Assembly: GCF_004803715.2 (NCBI RefSeq) | Contig: NZ_CP039383.2 | Location: 2,232,001-2,296,000, forward strand | DNA from: Luteimonas yindakuii | GTDB taxonomy: Bacteria; Pseudomonadota; Gammaproteobacteria; Xanthomonadales; Xanthomonadaceae | DNA: 64,000 nucleotides | Direction of reading: 5' to 3' | Shown here: one piece after another, positions 1-9,992 of the stretch | Layout of the letters: each line of letters begins with the position of its first letter | How positions within the stretch are numbered: position 1 is the first letter of the stretch | Program-made: the position numbers and the translations under genes | Notes under the pieces: model-generated | The model's input: the letters and a program-made list of their open reading frames with translations, nothing else | Databases searched by the model: none | What the model was told of the DNA's origin: nothing

Positions 1-232
1 CGTACAGCTGCGCCGCCAGCGTCTTGTTCGGCGCCATCACCAGCGTAGGCTTCTGCACCGCCTGGATCACGTTCGCGATCGTGTAGGTCTTGCCCGAGCC
101 GGTCACGCCGAGCAGCGTCTGCCGCGCCAGCCCGGACTGGAAGCCATCGATCAGACGCGCAATCGCCTGCGGCTGATCACCAGCCGGCGAATACGGGGAG
201 ACCAGCTTGAAGGGTTCGCGGCTTGAGCTCAT
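1..232 (-). CDS. uvrB: UvrABC excinuclease subunit B, N-terminal part (runs off the window)
   Basis: Damage-recognition helicase-like subunit of nucleotide excision repair. Only the first 77 residues are present. They carry the family's opening block ([16 protein letters not shown]) and the Walker A motif GVTGSGKT at residues 42-49, then NKTLAAQLY of motif Ia. The start is the ATG at 232, giving [10 protein letters not shown]; the SD upstream is poor (C-rich), so a nearby alternative is possible. It is divergent from the pseudopilin gene that begins at 417. Identity is clear from the motifs; the helicase core and C-terminal UvrC-binding region lie outside the window. Confidence 0.95.
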   Translation of the reverse strand, partial: MSSSREPFKLVSPYSPAGDQPQAIARLIDGFQSGLARQTLLGVTGSGKTYTIANVIQAVQKPTLVMAPNKTLAAQLY

Positions 233-416
233 CGGGGGGGCGAGATCAGCGGAAACGGCCAGTTTAGTCCCCGCGCCCGGTGCGGACGTGACCGTGCCCG
301 GAATGCCGGCAATGCGCGGCCACTTTTCCTACACCACATCACGCCGGCTGCCGATAGTCCATGCGCTCCCCTCACCACATCCTCCCCGCTCGACATGCGG
401 CATGGAGGCCGGTGCG

Positions 417-935
417 ATGAAGCGCAGCAATGCGGGCGTGACCCTGATCGAAATGATGACCGTGCTGACGGTCCTCGCCGTTTCCCTGACCATCGGCCTG
501 CCGGCCTTCGCCGACACTCTGACCCGGTTGCGTGTGCAGACCGCCATGCACCGCATCACTGCCGACCTCGCCGCAGCCCGCAGCACCGCCATCGCACGCC
601 GCAGCCAACTGGTGGTCTGCCCACGCGACGCCGACCATCGCTGCCGCAACGACTCGGACTGGACCCAGGGCTGGATGTTCTTCCTCGACCCCGACGGCAA
701 CCGCCAGCCGGACGACACAGCGGACATCCTCGGCAGTCGCGAAGCCATGCCCCGCGGCCTGACCGTCACTACCACCCGCCGCTACCTGCGCTACCAGCAC
801 GACGGTCGCAGCGCCCACAGCAACCAGACCGTGCGGCTCTGCGCAGGCAGCGAGCTGGCCGGCACCGTCGTCGTCAACAACCTGGGCCGCGTGCGCAGCG
901 CACGGCCTCCAAAGGCAACGGCGTGCCCGCAGTGA
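417..935 (+). CDS. Orphan GspH/FimT-type pseudopilin (type IV prepilin-like)
   Basis: Predicted minor pilin of 172 aa. It opens with a short basic leader MKRSNAG followed by VTLIEMM and a hydrophobic helix, i.e. a class III (prepilin peptidase) signal with Glu at +5; the residue after the cleaved Gly is Val rather than the usual Phe. The rest has a GspH/FimT C-terminal layout, with a Cys pair (VVCPRDADHRC) and late Cys residues. The frame is open upstream to 207, but an ideal GGAGG at 404-408, 8 nt before the ATG at 417, fixes the start. It stands alone on the plus strand, separated by tRNA-Asn from the large minor pilin operon, which has its own fimT-like gene at 9161-9694. A shared role in pilus priming is an inference. 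Confidence 0.85.
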   Translation: MKRSNAGVTLIEMMTVLTVLAVSLTIGLPAFADTLTRLRVQTAMHRITADLAAARSTAIARRSQLVVCPRDADHRCRNDSDWTQGWMFFLDPDGNRQPDDTADILGSREAMPRGLTVTTTRRYLRYQHDGRSAHSNQTVRLCAGSELAGTVVVNNLGRVRSARPPKATACPQ

Positions 936-1096
936 TCCGCTGCGCAGGAACGCAGCAGCGGCAGCCGGACACGAGAACCGTCCGCATGCCGGCTCGCAGG
1001 CCTGAAGACGCACAAGCGCCCAGAACACCCAGTAGGACGGGCGGGGATCGGCGAGTGCCAGCCATCGGTCCTCGCATGCGCCGATGCCCCAAACGC

Positions 1097-1124
1097 GAAA
1101 GGCCGCGGAGATCCGCGGCCTTTC
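1097..1124. terminator. Bidirectional rho-independent terminator-like hairpin
   Basis: Perfect 13-bp inverted repeat GAAAGGCCGCGGA / TCCGCGGCCTTTC around a 2-nt centre; in practice the inner pairs open to form the loop. It sits between the converging pseudopilin gene (ends 935) and tRNA-Asn, with short T stretches on both flanks, so it can serve both. Confidence 0.7.
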
Positions 1125-1132
1125 ACATCATC

Positions 1133-1209
1133 TGGCGCCCGAAGTTGGACTCGAACCAACGACCCCCTGATTAACAGTCAAGTGCTCTAACCGGCTGAGC
1201 TATTCGGGC
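1133..1209 (-). tRNA. tRNA-Asn (anticodon GTT)
   Basis: Read on the minus strand: 7-bp acceptor stem GCCCGAA/TTCGGGC, discriminator G (expected for tRNA-Asn) and encoded CCA; D arm GCTC...GAGC; anticodon arm CTTGA-CTGTTAA-TCAGG with anticodon GTT; T arm GTTGG-TTCGAGT-CCAAC. Total 77 nt with CCA. A strong hairpin terminator follows at 1097-1124. I looked for a repeated copy of its 3' end that would mark an integration site and found none. Confidence 0.97.
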
Positions 1210-1266
1210 GGGGACGCGTATTGTAGTGGCTACGCAATGCCGGTCAAGCACCTAGGCCGGCTTAGA

Positions 1267-1701
1267 TCAGTCCGATGGCGGGCCGACGATCCCGAACCCG
1301 CACTCCGCAGACTCCCCTCTTTCGTGGAAGCGCGCTCCAGTCGACAGCAGAGCCAGCGCACCGCACCGATCGGCAGCCTGCGCTGCGACGGGAGTGGCTG
1401 TCGCCGTATAGGTCCTCCCGCCATCGGCGATATCCAGCGCGACCGCATAAAACGAGGTCCCCGTACGGGGTGATCTATCGAATCCGGCAGGCAAGGAAAA
1501 CCCGCTGTAGGTGCTGTTTACGGTCCGATAGCGTTCCGCGAGTTGGCCGACTTCCACCAGATCCGCTTTCGCCTGTCCCCTGCGACCTTTCCGCACCGAA
1601 TCTTGGTAGGAGGGCAGTGCGATGGAGGCCAAGATCGCGATCACCGCAACCACCACCATCAACTCGATGAGTGTGAATCCCTTCGAACTTGGTCGCCTCA
1701 T
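1267..1701 (-). CDS. pilE: Type IV pilin-like protein, last gene of the minor pilin operon
   Basis: Pilin family protein of 144 aa. Leader MRRPSSKG is followed by [20 protein letters not shown], a canonical prepilin cleavage site (G8/F9, Glu at +5) and N-terminal assembly helix; the C-terminal part has two Cys (DRCG...ECGFG) that could form the pilin D-loop disulfide. The start ATG at 1701 overlaps the pilY1 stop by 4 bases (ATGA), with GGAGG about 8 nt upstream inside pilY1, so translation is probably coupled. Its position last after pilY1 matches the xanthomonad fimT-pilV-pilW-pilX-pilY1-pilE order, which is why I use pilE; it is probably a minor pilin, not the major subunit. Confidence 0.9.
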   Translation of the reverse strand: MRRPSSKGFTLIELMVVVAVIAILASIALPSYQDSVRKGRRGQAKADLVEVGQLAERYRTVNSTYSGFSLPAGFDRSPRTGTSFYAVALDIADGGRTYTATATPVAAQAADRCGALALLSTGARFHERGESAECGFGIVGPPSD

Positions 1702-4700
1702 TTCAGTTGCCTCCACGACTGACGACCGCAGGGCCGCGGCAGCACAAAGCCGCCTGGATAGATGACCACCGAGCACTCTTCGAATGTGGGGCAGTCGACA
1801 CCGGGGGTGCAATGCGCGCTGGTGATCTCCTTGAGCGTGTCGATGTTGCCAAGACCCATTGACGTGACCGGCGGGCGGGCACGGCTAGGATCCTCGGATC
1901 CAGGGCCGCCATCGTTGTTGTCGATCGACACTGCGCCGACGGCACAATCCGCCCCGGTGCAGATGGCGTTCCCGCCAGGCAATGTGCCGATATTGGAAAG
2001 CCCTCCTGCTCCTGACAAAAGATCCAGCCCGTAGACGAAATTCAGCCCACCCGGGTTGCAACTGTCTTCCATCGGTGTGTACGTGGTGAAGAACACCCGA
2101 CCACTCTGGATCAACGGTGTTCCGATGAATCGCTCGCCCACGCCCCGGTAGCTAGGCGCGGCGGCGGTGCCTACGTTCACTGCCAGATCGATATACCAGC
2201 CGCGACGCGCTCCTCCTCCGAAATAACTGACCATATTGCGGCTCAGGCTTCGTATCAGCTGACCGTCTGTGGACGTGCTCTCACCCGTGATGGCCTGTCG
2301 TTCGAGCGCACCCCGCCCGCCGCTCACCGCAGTGCCATTATCGAAAATCCCGTAAAGCGAATGCACATCCGGGGTGGGCGGAACCGTATTATCGACGGTG
2401 AACACATAGCGCCCGGTGCCGAAATACACCATGACACCCGTACCGGGGCCGGCCGCGACCCGGATACCGCCGGTGATGGGCTGACGGATACTGTCCTTTT
2501 CCGCCACGAACAATGGCGTGCCGCTGTTGGCTACCGCCCAGTCCCAATCGTTTGACGAGCCCAGGTCGAACTTCCAGATGTTGCCCTGCAGATCGCCGCC
2601 ATACACCGTATCGACGCGGCCATTGCCATTCTTGTCGATCGCCGTGACTTGGGCCATGCCATTGTACGGAGCTTCGCTGCGCGCGCAGAGAGAAGGCGCA
2701 ACCCCACCGAAGAACCGGCAGATCCAGTTTTCCAGTGGCGTCCCCGGTGCCGTGGCGGGATTGCCATCATTCGCTGTGATCTTCCGAATGAGCTCGCCGG
2801 TGAAAGCGTCGAGGATATACAGGGACGGGTCGCTGTTGATGCCCCCGTAGCCATTGCCGACCACCACGCCCCAACTACCGTTCTCCAGCGGAACAATCAT
2901 GGGCTTGCCGAAGATGTGCCCGATGTCGTAGTCAATCGTGCTGTTGCGCTCCCAGAGCACGTCGCCGGTACCAAATGACTGGGGGTTGGTGACGTCAAGT
3001 ACGAACAGTGATCGACCACCCGCGCCGGTTGTTCCGGCCAGCAGGGTCTTCCATCCACTGCTGTGCCTTGCGTCGCTGACCGCGATCTGACCGTCCACGT
3101 AGTAGCGGTGGTTGTAGAGATCGTCAGGAAGCGGCAGTTCACCAAGACCGCCCAGCACACCGTGCGGGATGTAGGCGAACAATTCGTTGCCCGCGCTCGG
3201 CCCGGCACATGCCTGCTCCGGGTCGGCTGCACACGGCTGCGTCTTGGCATTGAACGCATGCAACATGCCATCGTTCGCGCCTACGAATACCGTGGACCTG
3301 TCAGCGGTCCGCTTGGCTGTCAGATACTCGGTGTAGTCCGCGAACATCGCATCCGAATAAAGGGAGTAGCCATAGTTCGCGCGCGGCGAGACCGCGACCG
3401 GCTCGGAGTTGATGATGCTGCCAAGCACATGGCTACGGTTACGCAGCGTGCCGCCACGTCCGTTCTCCCTGGACTGGTCTCCTTCAAGGTAGGAAATGAT
3501 CTGATCGGAATTGTAGTTGGCACCGTAACGGGTGGCGACCTGTGCTGGATTGATCCCGAGACGACGCAACCTGTCGTCATTGTTACCCGGCAGCTCGCGC
3601 AGTCGACTCACCGTCTTCGAGGTACTTGTCAGGGTGTGTGTAGTGAAGATGTGGCTGCCACGCGTCGCATAACCCGGGATTCCCGCCTGTGCGTTCCACA
3701 GCGTCGAACCCAATGTGCCGTCCGCCCTGAATGAGATCGCTGTCAGATTACCCGTCCAGTCCTTGGCTTCACGATTGCGCTGGAAAGAGGGAACCAACGT
3801 GAATGACGAGGCGCCAATGCGCGCACCGCTGATGTTGGAGCTGCCCGCCGGCGGGCTCGCATTTTGCGCGCTGTCGAACGCCTTCGACAGCTGGGCTCTG
3901 AGATTTAGTGGGTTGGACACGAGGAAATAGTTCTCAGGTTCCCCATCGGAGCCCACGGCGACTCTGCCCGGCGTTCCATACTTCGCGGCATACCACAGGG
4001 GGTCGCGAAGCTGCTGACCGATGCCGGCCGAACCAACCGTGAACACGCGGCTTGACTCGAAGTCCAGACCTTGGCTACAAGGCGCACTCCCAGTCTGCCC
4101 GACGCATTCGCCGGCCCATCGGATGGGCGTTGTCATCGATGGTGTATTGAGTCCATACACCGAAGTGGACTTCTGCGAATCGGTATCACGCACCTCAAGA
4201 TAGACGCCATCCTTTGTCGTTCCTGAAATCACATAACCGATGTTCTGGTTTGCCGAACCAGCAGCATACTCGGACCTCAACTTCACCGTGACGCTGTTAG
4301 TGCCTGCGGAGATCTCGTAACGCACGATCGCGTCCATGTCGTGATCGTTGCCTTGCTCGACGTCCTCGTAGTTGATGCGGAATACAGCGTGCGCACGCCC
4401 CTGATTCACCGTCGCCTGGAGCGGTTGTCCGGGGAAATTCGAAATACTTTCAACGAAGAAATCTACGATCGTATTGGTCGGCTTACGCGCGTTCTCACCG
4501 AATGTACCGCTCACGGTCTGCGCGAACGGCAGCAACTCCACCGTCCTGTCGCCAACGGGAATCAGCATACGCGGCAGTGGCGATGCCAGCGCTACCGAGT
4601 AGGTGGTGAGATACGGAGCGTTGGATAGACTGTTCAGGCGCCTGGAGGCCGCGTACCGCGCCACAGACGCAGAATAGTACGTACCTTCTTTGCTCGGCTC

Positions 4701-6947
4701 TTCCGGTGCCAGGCCTCGAATATTTCCGAAGCTGGACGCGGATTTGGCCGTCGGCGCCCAGTCGGTGTTTGCCCCCACCTGCCCAATGAATACGTTGCGC
4801 GAGCCGCCGCCGAACTCATCGGTCCAGATCGCCTGCCCCAGGCTGGCCGCATTGAAATCACCAAGGGTGGAGTCCGACGCCACGGTTTCGAACGCACTTC
4901 CAGGTAGATTGCCGTCATAACTGGGGTTGATATCACTGATCACGGTCATGACCGGCCGCGAGCAGCTTGCGTAACCTCCACCGCCGTTTTGCACGGACTT
5001 GTACGGGTCCTTCCACGCTGGCTCGGGCAGCGCGAGGTGATCATCCTCTTGCTTGCCGTAGGTGTTTGCCGTACTGATGAACGTCGCAGTTGGCTCAGAA
5101 GCACCGGCGAAATACCTGACCGCCTCGAACATCATTTCCGCGATGGGGTTACCCCACATACGGCACTCACCATTCGCGAGCGTGCGACCACCCTGTGAGA
5201 CGCAGTTTCCACCCAAATTGTTTTCACGGTTGGCCCAATTCCAGTTCTTCTGACTGGAAGTGTTGTCACCGCCACCCGCGTAACCACCGCCAATCATCCG
5301 CAGGCGGTCGATGCTCTTGACGATGCCATTAACGTCGGTTCGGAACACGCCGGTCGATGCGTCGATCTCGTTGGCGAAATTATCGATGTTCCTACGCAAC
5401 ACACCGCCCTGCAGGTTGTTGCGCTGAGTGCCCGTCACGAGACCGAAGTACATCCGCTGGTTCTCGCCATACTCGTGCAGAATCCCGGTGGGCTTGTGGG
5501 ACCCGGAAGGATACGTCTTGCACGAAGCATCACGCAGCGATTCCGTTGCAGGGCAGGCCTGCACCCTGACGAACCGATCACTGTCGAAGGAGCCGCCGGA
5601 TTCTTTGACCAGTGAGTACACACTACGCTGCAGATCGAAGACCCCGCCCGAGCTGGAGCCGGGAACCACCGTCCAGTCCCCCCAGTTGTTGCTGTTGCCA
5701 GGAGCCGTCTGGTACCGCAGCACATAGTTGTCCGCGCCTGTGCCCTCCTCATGGCGGAACTTGATTGTGTAGGTCTGCCCACCTACCAGCGAAAGGATGC
5801 CGGTGTTATTGCTATCGCAATTGCAACGCCCGCCGGCCCCATATTTCCCAGCAGTTGCGACCACGACTCCGTTGGAATGCCGAATTTCGAAATCGACCGC
5901 GTCATCACCGTCAACTGAGATACGATATTGAGCTGTCCCGTTGGGGATCCGGATCCTGCCGGTGATGACCGTCATGTAATTGTCATTCTGCCCCGAGGCA
6001 CCGCAGTTGCTACCGCATTCGATATTGGACGGCTTGTCCTGTCGCAACAGGTTGTCCGCGACTCCCCATGTGGTCTCGAGAGCGTCGAACTCGGCTCTAT
6101 TCGACGGGTGCCCGGGATGGGCCGTGGTCGACCCGGTCACGCACAACGTGCCCTGCGTGCCGCAGCGATTGCCGGCAACCGGCCCCTCCATCGCCACCCA
6201 GTTCCAGATACGATGGGTGGTGTCTCGGAGAACCCGGAAGCGCGGTGCGTCGTAATTCGGGAATGAAGCAAAGTTTCCGGAGAACGTGGTTACGGCAAAG
6301 AGGTGGTACCGACCCTGGGCCGGCAGGCTGCCAATCGCGGTGTACTTGCGAATATCGTAGCCATCGCGAGCAATGCTCTGGTATTCCTTGCCCCAGCTGT
6401 GTGCATCCTGCGGGAAGAATGCGCCCTGCAACACCGTCTGCTCAGCCGTGTCAGTACGGCGCCAACCGCCATAAAGGACCCGTCGGAGCACGTCCATGCG
6501 GGACATGGTGGCGTAATTGAGGAAATCGCCGCTCCAGTTTCCATTGCAGGTTTTATCGTCGGTATGTCTCGCGGGAACGAACTTGTCGCCATCCCAGTCG
6601 TAGCAAACGTAGGAGTTGAAATATCCGTAATAGTCGATCTTGAACTTGGAACCCTCGGCCGGCACCGGATTCTTGCGCTCCCACCCCCGATAGCCAACGT
6701 CGACGATGCCATCCGCGTCGAGATCCGAAGCATCGTTGTACGCCTCGTAATAGATCTTGTGGTCCTTGCCCATGACCAGCATGTTCAAAGGTGGCACGGT
6801 ATCCCGAATGTACAGCGGCACCTGGGAAATGGCAGGTGGGTTACCTGCAAAGAAAACCGTATCCGATTGGACCCCCGCGCTGCGCAGTGTCAACACCAGC
6901 GCGGCTGCAATGATCAGGCCGGAGCGAATGAGGAAAGTGGACGTCAT
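1698..6947 (-). CDS. pilY1: Type IV pilus tip adhesin/assembly protein PilY1 (large form)
   Basis: Pilus-tip and surface-sensing protein of 1749 aa, longer than the roughly 1160 aa of Pseudomonas PilY1. A hydrophobic signal segment lies at about residues 5-25. Residues about 325-430 form an insert whose motifs ([20 protein letters not shown], then [11 protein letters not shown]) look like a PA14-type beta domain, including a Cys-rich CNCDSNN. The C-terminal part from about 1175 is the conserved PilY1 beta-propeller ([17 protein letters not shown]) with an EF-hand-like calcium loop DKNGNGRVD near 1437. The start ATG at 6947 follows pilX by 23 nt and is preceded by AAGGA; the longer frame back to 7154 runs through pilX and is rejected. 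The 3' end overlaps pilE. Confidence 0.95.
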   Translation of the reverse strand: MTSTFLIRSGLIIAAALVLTLRSAGVQSDTVFFAGNPPAISQVPLYIRDTVPPLNMLVMGKDHKIYYEAYNDASDLDADGIVDVGYRGWERKNPVPAEGSKFKIDYYGYFNSYVCYDWDGDKFVPARHTDDKTCNGNWSGDFLNYATMSRMDVLRRVLYGGWRRTDTAEQTVLQGAFFPQDAHSWGKEYQSIARDGYDIRKYTAIGSLPAQGRYHLFAVTTFSGNFASFPNYDAPRFRVLRDTTHRIWNWVAMEGPVAGNRCGTQGTLCVTGSTTAHPGHPSNRAEFDALETTWGVADNLLRQDKPSNIECGSNCGASGQNDNYMTVITGRIRIPNGTAQYRISVDGDDAVDFEIRHSNGVVVATAGKYGAGGRCNCDSNNTGILSLVGGQTYTIKFRHEEGTGADNYVLRYQTAPGNSNNWGDWTVVPGSSSGGVFDLQRSVYSLVKESGGSFDSDRFVRVQACPATESLRDASCKTYPSGSHKPTGILHEYGENQRMYFGLVTGTQRNNLQGGVLRRNIDNFANEIDASTGVFRTDVNGIVKSIDRLRMIGGGYAGGGDNTSSQKNWNWANRENNLGGNCVSQGGRTLANGECRMWGNPIAEMMFEAVRYFAGASEPTATFISTANTYGKQEDDHLALPEPAWKDPYKSVQNGGGGYASCSRPVMTVISDINPSYDGNLPGSAFETVASDSTLGDFNAASLGQAIWTDEFGGGSRNVFIGQVGANTDWAPTAKSASSFGNIRGLAPEEPSKEGTYYSASVARYAASRRLNSLSNAPYLTTYSVALASPLPRMLIPVGDRTVELLPFAQTVSGTFGENARKPTNTIVDFFVESISNFPGQPLQATVNQGRAHAVFRINYEDVEQGNDHDMDAIVRYEISAGTNSVTVKLRSEYAAGSANQNIGYVISGTTKDGVYLEVRDTDSQKSTSVYGLNTPSMTTPIRWAGECVGQTGSAPCSQGLDFESSRVFTVGSAGIGQQLRDPLWYAAKYGTPGRVAVGSDGEPENYFLVSNPLNLRAQLSKAFDSAQNASPPAGSSNISGARIGASSFTLVPSFQRNREAKDWTGNLTAISFRADGTLGSTLWNAQAGIPGYATRGSHIFTTHTLTSTSKTVSRLRELPGNNDDRLRRLGINPAQVATRYGANYNSDQIISYLEGDQSRENGRGGTLRNRSHVLGSIINSEPVAVSPRANYGYSLYSDAMFADYTEYLTAKRTADRSTVFVGANDGMLHAFNAKTQPCAADPEQACAGPSAGNELFAYIPHGVLGGLGELPLPDDLYNHRYYVDGQIAVSDARHSSGWKTLLAGTTGAGGRSLFVLDVTNPQSFGTGDVLWERNSTIDYDIGHIFGKPMIVPLENGSWGVVVGNGYGGINSDPSLYILDAFTGELIRKITANDGNPATAPGTPLENWICRFFGGVAPSLCARSEAPYNGMAQVTAIDKNGNGRVDTVYGGDLQGNIWKFDLGSSNDWDWAVANSGTPLFVAEKDSIRQPITGGIRVAAGPGTGVMVYFGTGRYVFTVDNTVPPTPDVHSLYGIFDNGTAVSGGRGALERQAITGESTSTDGQLIRSLSRNMVSYFGGGARRGWYIDLAVNVGTAAAPSYRGVGERFIGTPLIQSGRVFFTTYTPMEDSCNPGGLNFVYGLDLLSGAGGLSNIGTLPGGNAICTGADCAVGAVSIDNNDGGPGSEDPSRARPPVTSMGLGNIDTLKEITSAHCTPGVDCPTFEECSVVIYPGGFVLPRPCGRQSWRQLK

Positions 6948-6970
6948 TGTCTTGGTGTCCTTGGCGCCGA

Positions 6971-7432
6971 TCAGGGAATAAAGACGGTGTCGACCACCGC
7001 TTCGGAACTGGCAAACAGGCCATCGCGGTCCTGTGCGAAGGAGGTGACCTGGTAGATCTGGTCGGTCCGCTCCGACTCGTCGCTGGGGTAATCCATGCCT
7101 CCCCACGAAAAACAAAGATCCAGCCGCCGCACGTGCGATGTATTGGAGTTCCATGCAGTCGCATCGTGGGATGCGGTGCAGTTCGTGGCGGCAATCTGGG
7201 TATCAGGCACCAGCCCTGCGGTCACCTCGGACTTCAATGCGCTTTCGGTATTCCTGGCAACGCCCTCGGCATTCTGGAACGCCATACTGCTTGCCTGGTA
7301 GTTGGCTGACATGCGTTCCTGCAGCCCCGCCACCTGCAACGCAACGATGCCGATCAGTGCCAGCAGGATCAGCAGGATCAGCGAAACATAGAGCGCAGCG
7401 CCGCGCTGATTCGGAGAGAAAGAGTTGCGCAT
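6971..7432 (-). CDS. pilX: Minor pilin assembly protein PilX
   Basis: PilX-family minor pilin, 153 aa. After MRNSFSPNQR comes GAALYVSLILLILLALIGIV, the typical PilX N-terminal helix, which lacks the usual Gly/Phe-Thr-Leu-Ile-Glu cleavage box; this is normal for PilX. I chose the ATG at 7432 because homologous proteins begin at this point; a TTG at 7447 overlapping the pilW stop (TTGA) is a possible alternative. Two Cys in the C-terminal half (ATNC, DLCF) fit a stabilising disulfide. Lies between pilW and pilY1 in the operon. Confidence 0.9.
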   Translation of the reverse strand: MRNSFSPNQRGAALYVSLILLILLALIGIVALQVAGLQERMSANYQASSMAFQNAEGVARNTESALKSEVTAGLVPDTQIAATNCTASHDATAWNSNTSHVRRLDLCFSWGGMDYPSDESERTDQIYQVTSFAQDRDGLFASSEAVVDTVFIP

Positions 7433-7443
7433 GTGATGGGTGC

Positions 7444-8691
7444 TCAATTACCGAAAAGCCGGTTGCGCAATGCAACCGAGTCTTCGTAGACGGTGCGGTA
7501 GAAGCGATCACCAGGCGGAGTTACCCGGACGCCCACGATGGAAAGCGGCGCAACGCCCGTGTTATCGCTGGTGCTGCGTTGATCCACTGCTGCGGGTTCA
7601 GCACTACGCGCGACAAGGCCGACCTGGACCAGACCGACCCGCCTCCAGACATCGGCGTTGGCCACAGGGGAACCGCCGGTGAAAATGGGCGCCGAGGCGA
7701 CGTGGCTGCGACCGATGTTTCCGGTGGGGCGGGCGAGCAGTCCGATCTCGCTGTCGACGCCGTACTGCAGCTGCATCGATTCGATGCCCTCCACGAGTTC
7801 CTCGTTGGCCGTCGTCAACGCGCCGATGCCGTTGAGGCCGAAGCGGGTGCGGTAGAGCGATGGAACACCCTGCTCGTTGACTCCCACGTAATAGACCAGG
7901 CTCTCGGCCCGGTACAGCATGGCTTGGCCGGTGACGAATGGCTGGTCGGTCAGGCTGCGCTGGCTGACACCCCCGGTCGCGACGGTAATCGTGCCGGTGT
8001 CCAGATCGCCTGCGGCTTCGAACACGGCGGCAGTCATGCAGTCGCCGATTCCTAGGAGACGCGGGCTGGTGACACCTTCGGTGAGCCGCGCAAGGTGCCC
8101 TGTATTGAATTGAATGGTGGCCGGAACGCCCGGAGTAAACGAAGTCACCTGTGCGCCTGCAGGCGCGAAATGCCGAAGGATCAGCACATCGCTTCCGCTG
8201 ACCGGGCGAATCATCGCGGCCCGGACATCGGCCGGCAGTGCGGGAGTCCAACTGCTCCCATCCGGTGCCACCGCCGGAGTCGCCGCCAAGGTCAGGGTTT
8301 GACCCGACGCCGTGCCGTTCGCATCAAATCCCTGCACCATCTGGTCGAACCTGAGGGCAGATACCCCCACTGCACCGAAATTTCCATTGAATTGATCGGC
8401 GGCGCTGAGAAAGGTTGACACCAGGGCAGGGCGTGAGGGCGTGATGTTCTCCGGCAGGAATCGAGCCTGATCGTTGACACAGCCCATGTGACCGGCCACC
8501 CGCAGGTCGCGCTGCAACATGTCCATTGCGAAACGGCCGTTTTCCTGGGCACGTGCAAGACCCGAGGAGAGCTGATACGCCGTTCTCGATGCCGAGAACA
8601 CCTGGACCAGGCCCATCACCAACAGCGTGCCGATCAGCAATGCAACCATCAATTCAATGAGCGAGACACCGCCCTGGCGTATCCGGCTCAC
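7444..8691 (-). CDS. pilW: Minor pilin assembly protein PilW
   Basis: PilW-family minor pilin, 415 aa. Begins MSRIRQGGVSLIELMVALLI, giving a prepilin-type leader with cleavage after Gly and Glu at +5, then the hydrophobic helix; the remainder is a long, mostly beta PilW C-terminal region. The start is GTG at 8691, overlapping the pilV stop by 4 bases (GTGA), which supports coupled translation. Part of the minor pilin priming complex with FimT, PilV, PilX and PilY1. Confidence 0.92.
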   Translation of the reverse strand: MSRIRQGGVSLIELMVALLIGTLLVMGLVQVFSASRTAYQLSSGLARAQENGRFAMDMLQRDLRVAGHMGCVNDQARFLPENITPSRPALVSTFLSAADQFNGNFGAVGVSALRFDQMVQGFDANGTASGQTLTLAATPAVAPDGSSWTPALPADVRAAMIRPVSGSDVLILRHFAPAGAQVTSFTPGVPATIQFNTGHLARLTEGVTSPRLLGIGDCMTAAVFEAAGDLDTGTITVATGGVSQRSLTDQPFVTGQAMLYRAESLVYYVGVNEQGVPSLYRTRFGLNGIGALTTANEELVEGIESMQLQYGVDSEIGLLARPTGNIGRSHVASAPIFTGGSPVANADVWRRVGLVQVGLVARSAEPAAVDQRSTSDNTGVAPLSIVGVRVTPPGDRFYRTVYEDSVALRNRLFGN

Positions 8692-9164
8692 AGAATGCTC
8701 TCCAGTTCGACGCGTCCGGCCTGATCAAGTGTCGGCAACCCGTCTTCTTCCCACGTGACCACCACCGTCGCCGTGGCGCCATTGAACGCAACCGTACCGC
8801 CTGCGCCCGGACCCAACGTTTCCACCACTTCACATATCCACCGGGTGCGGTTCTGGTTGACGCCGACCGCGTCCGGCGAGCCACATCCACTGGTCGCATC
8901 CACAGCCTGGAAGTCGTTGGCGGCTACCGTGTATGCCCCTGCCTGGCTACGGTTGCTGCGCATCATGTCCAGCATCGAACCCGCCAGATTGACGGCCTTG
9001 GTGCGTTGATCGGCACTCTTGGTGTAGCGCAAGTTCATGGTCTGCAGCAATGCAAGGCCGAGCAGGCCCACGGCCAGCACGACTAGCGCGATCAATACCT
9101 CGATGAGGGAGAAACCCTGTTCGGCCGCACGACCACCGCGACGCACACTTCCGAGCGGCTTCAT
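8688..9164 (-). CDS. pilV: Type IV pilus minor pilin PilV
   Basis: PilV-family minor pilin, 158 aa. The leader ends AAEQG and is followed by FSLIEVLIALVVLAVGLLGL, a clear prepilin peptidase site with Glu at +5. Two ATGs lie close together (9170 and 9164); the AGGAG at about 9172-9176 is 7 nt from the second and only 1 nt from the first, so 9164 is chosen, giving a 4-base ATGA overlap with the fimT stop. The 3' end overlaps the GTG of pilW. Confidence 0.92.
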   Translation of the reverse strand: MKPLGSVRRGGRAAEQGFSLIEVLIALVVLAVGLLGLALLQTMNLRYTKSADQRTKAVNLAGSMLDMMRSNRSQAGAYTVAANDFQAVDATSGCGSPDAVGVNQNRTRWICEVVETLGPGAGGTVAFNGATATVVVTWEEDGLPTLDQAGRVELESIL

Positions 9165-9694
9165 TCGCATACTCCTTTCACCGTCTTGATCTGCCCTGCC
9201 AGCGTCATGCTGACCACCCGCACGTTTTCACTTCCCTGCGGACAATCCTCGGGCTGCACAGTGATCTGGACCGGCGAGGCCGCAGCAAGTGGACGGCCGC
9301 GCTGATCGAAACCGATTGCGTTGGCCATGCTTCCGGCCGTCGTGGCGCTCAGCTGCATCTGGCGATGCCCGTCGATGAAGCGCACCACCTCATCCACACC
9401 GGAGTTGAACTGTCCGGCATTGCCTCCCGGCCGATCAACCCATACCAGCCAGCCGTCGTCCCAAGTTCCGCTGCAGCTCAGGCCGTCATCGCTGGCGCAC
9501 AAGCCCGCCCCGATAGTGCTTCTGGTTGCCTCACTGCGCACCAGCGACAGGCTCGCCAGGAGTTCGTTGGTCGTGGTGGCCAGGCGATTGCTCCGAAAAG
9601 ACGCACGAAAACTCGGCAGCGCGATGGCTGCAAGGATTGCCACGATGGCAATCGTGACCATCAGCTCCACCAGCGTGAAACCCCTGTTGCGCAT
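9161..9694 (-). CDS. fimT: GspH/FimT-type minor pilin, first gene of the operon
   Basis: Pseudopilin of 177 aa: MRNRG then FTLVELMVTIAIVAILAAIA, a very short leader with a canonical cleavage site, followed by a GspH-like C-terminal domain with two Cys (GLCASDDGLSC) and a further pair near the end (EDC, GVCE). The frame extends upstream to 9823, but the ATG at 9694 has AAGGGGAG 7 nt upstream and leads straight into the pilin motif. Heads the six-gene minor pilin operon. fimT versus fimU naming is a convention; I follow the xanthomonad usage. Confidence 0.9.
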   Translation of the reverse strand: MRNRGFTLVELMVTIAIVAILAAIALPSFRASFRSNRLATTTNELLASLSLVRSEATRSTIGAGLCASDDGLSCSGTWDDGWLVWVDRPGGNAGQFNSGVDEVVRFIDGHRQMQLSATTAGSMANAIGFDQRGRPLAAASPVQITVQPEDCPQGSENVRVVSMTLAGQIKTVKGVCE

Positions 9695-9872
9695 TACGCG
9701 CTCCCCTTGCCCGCATGGGCCCCCGGGTAGCCTAGCGGCGCGGTCGCCGGTCGCAAGCGGGGTGGGGATGAGCGGTCGGAATGGGGGGATGGGCGTCCGG
9801 AACAGGTGCGGGCGCGGGTTCAAGGCGTATGCCGCCTATGGGCTTGGACCAGTCGCCCCTCCCGGGGGTCTG

Positions 9873-9920
9873 CCCTCACCCGCCCCTTCGGGGCCCCCTC
9901 TCCCGCTGGCGGGAGAGGGG
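9873..9920. repeat. Dispersed hairpin repeat, copy 1
   Basis: A 48-nt element consisting of CCCTCACCCGCCCC-TTCGGGGCC and then an 11-bp perfect hairpin, CCCCTCTCCCG (9895-9905) and CGGGAGAGGGG (9910-9920), closing a CTGG loop. A second element of the same design lies at 34881-34930. It occupies the 298-nt gap between fimT and ppnN, which otherwise shows nothing I can support. It may end ppnN transcription, although there is no T-run on the minus strand. Confidence 0.6.
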
Positions 9921-9992
9921 TTCAACAAGAACGACGTCGTCTTTCACCGGCAGACGGGTCTCTATAGCCCGGCTGGTGGCAGGGAATGCCTG

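Noticed and set aside
1133..1209. tRNA-Asn as a genomic-island attachment site
   Set aside because: No duplicated tRNA 3' end, integrase or composition shift is seen nearby; flanking genes are core (uvrB, pil).
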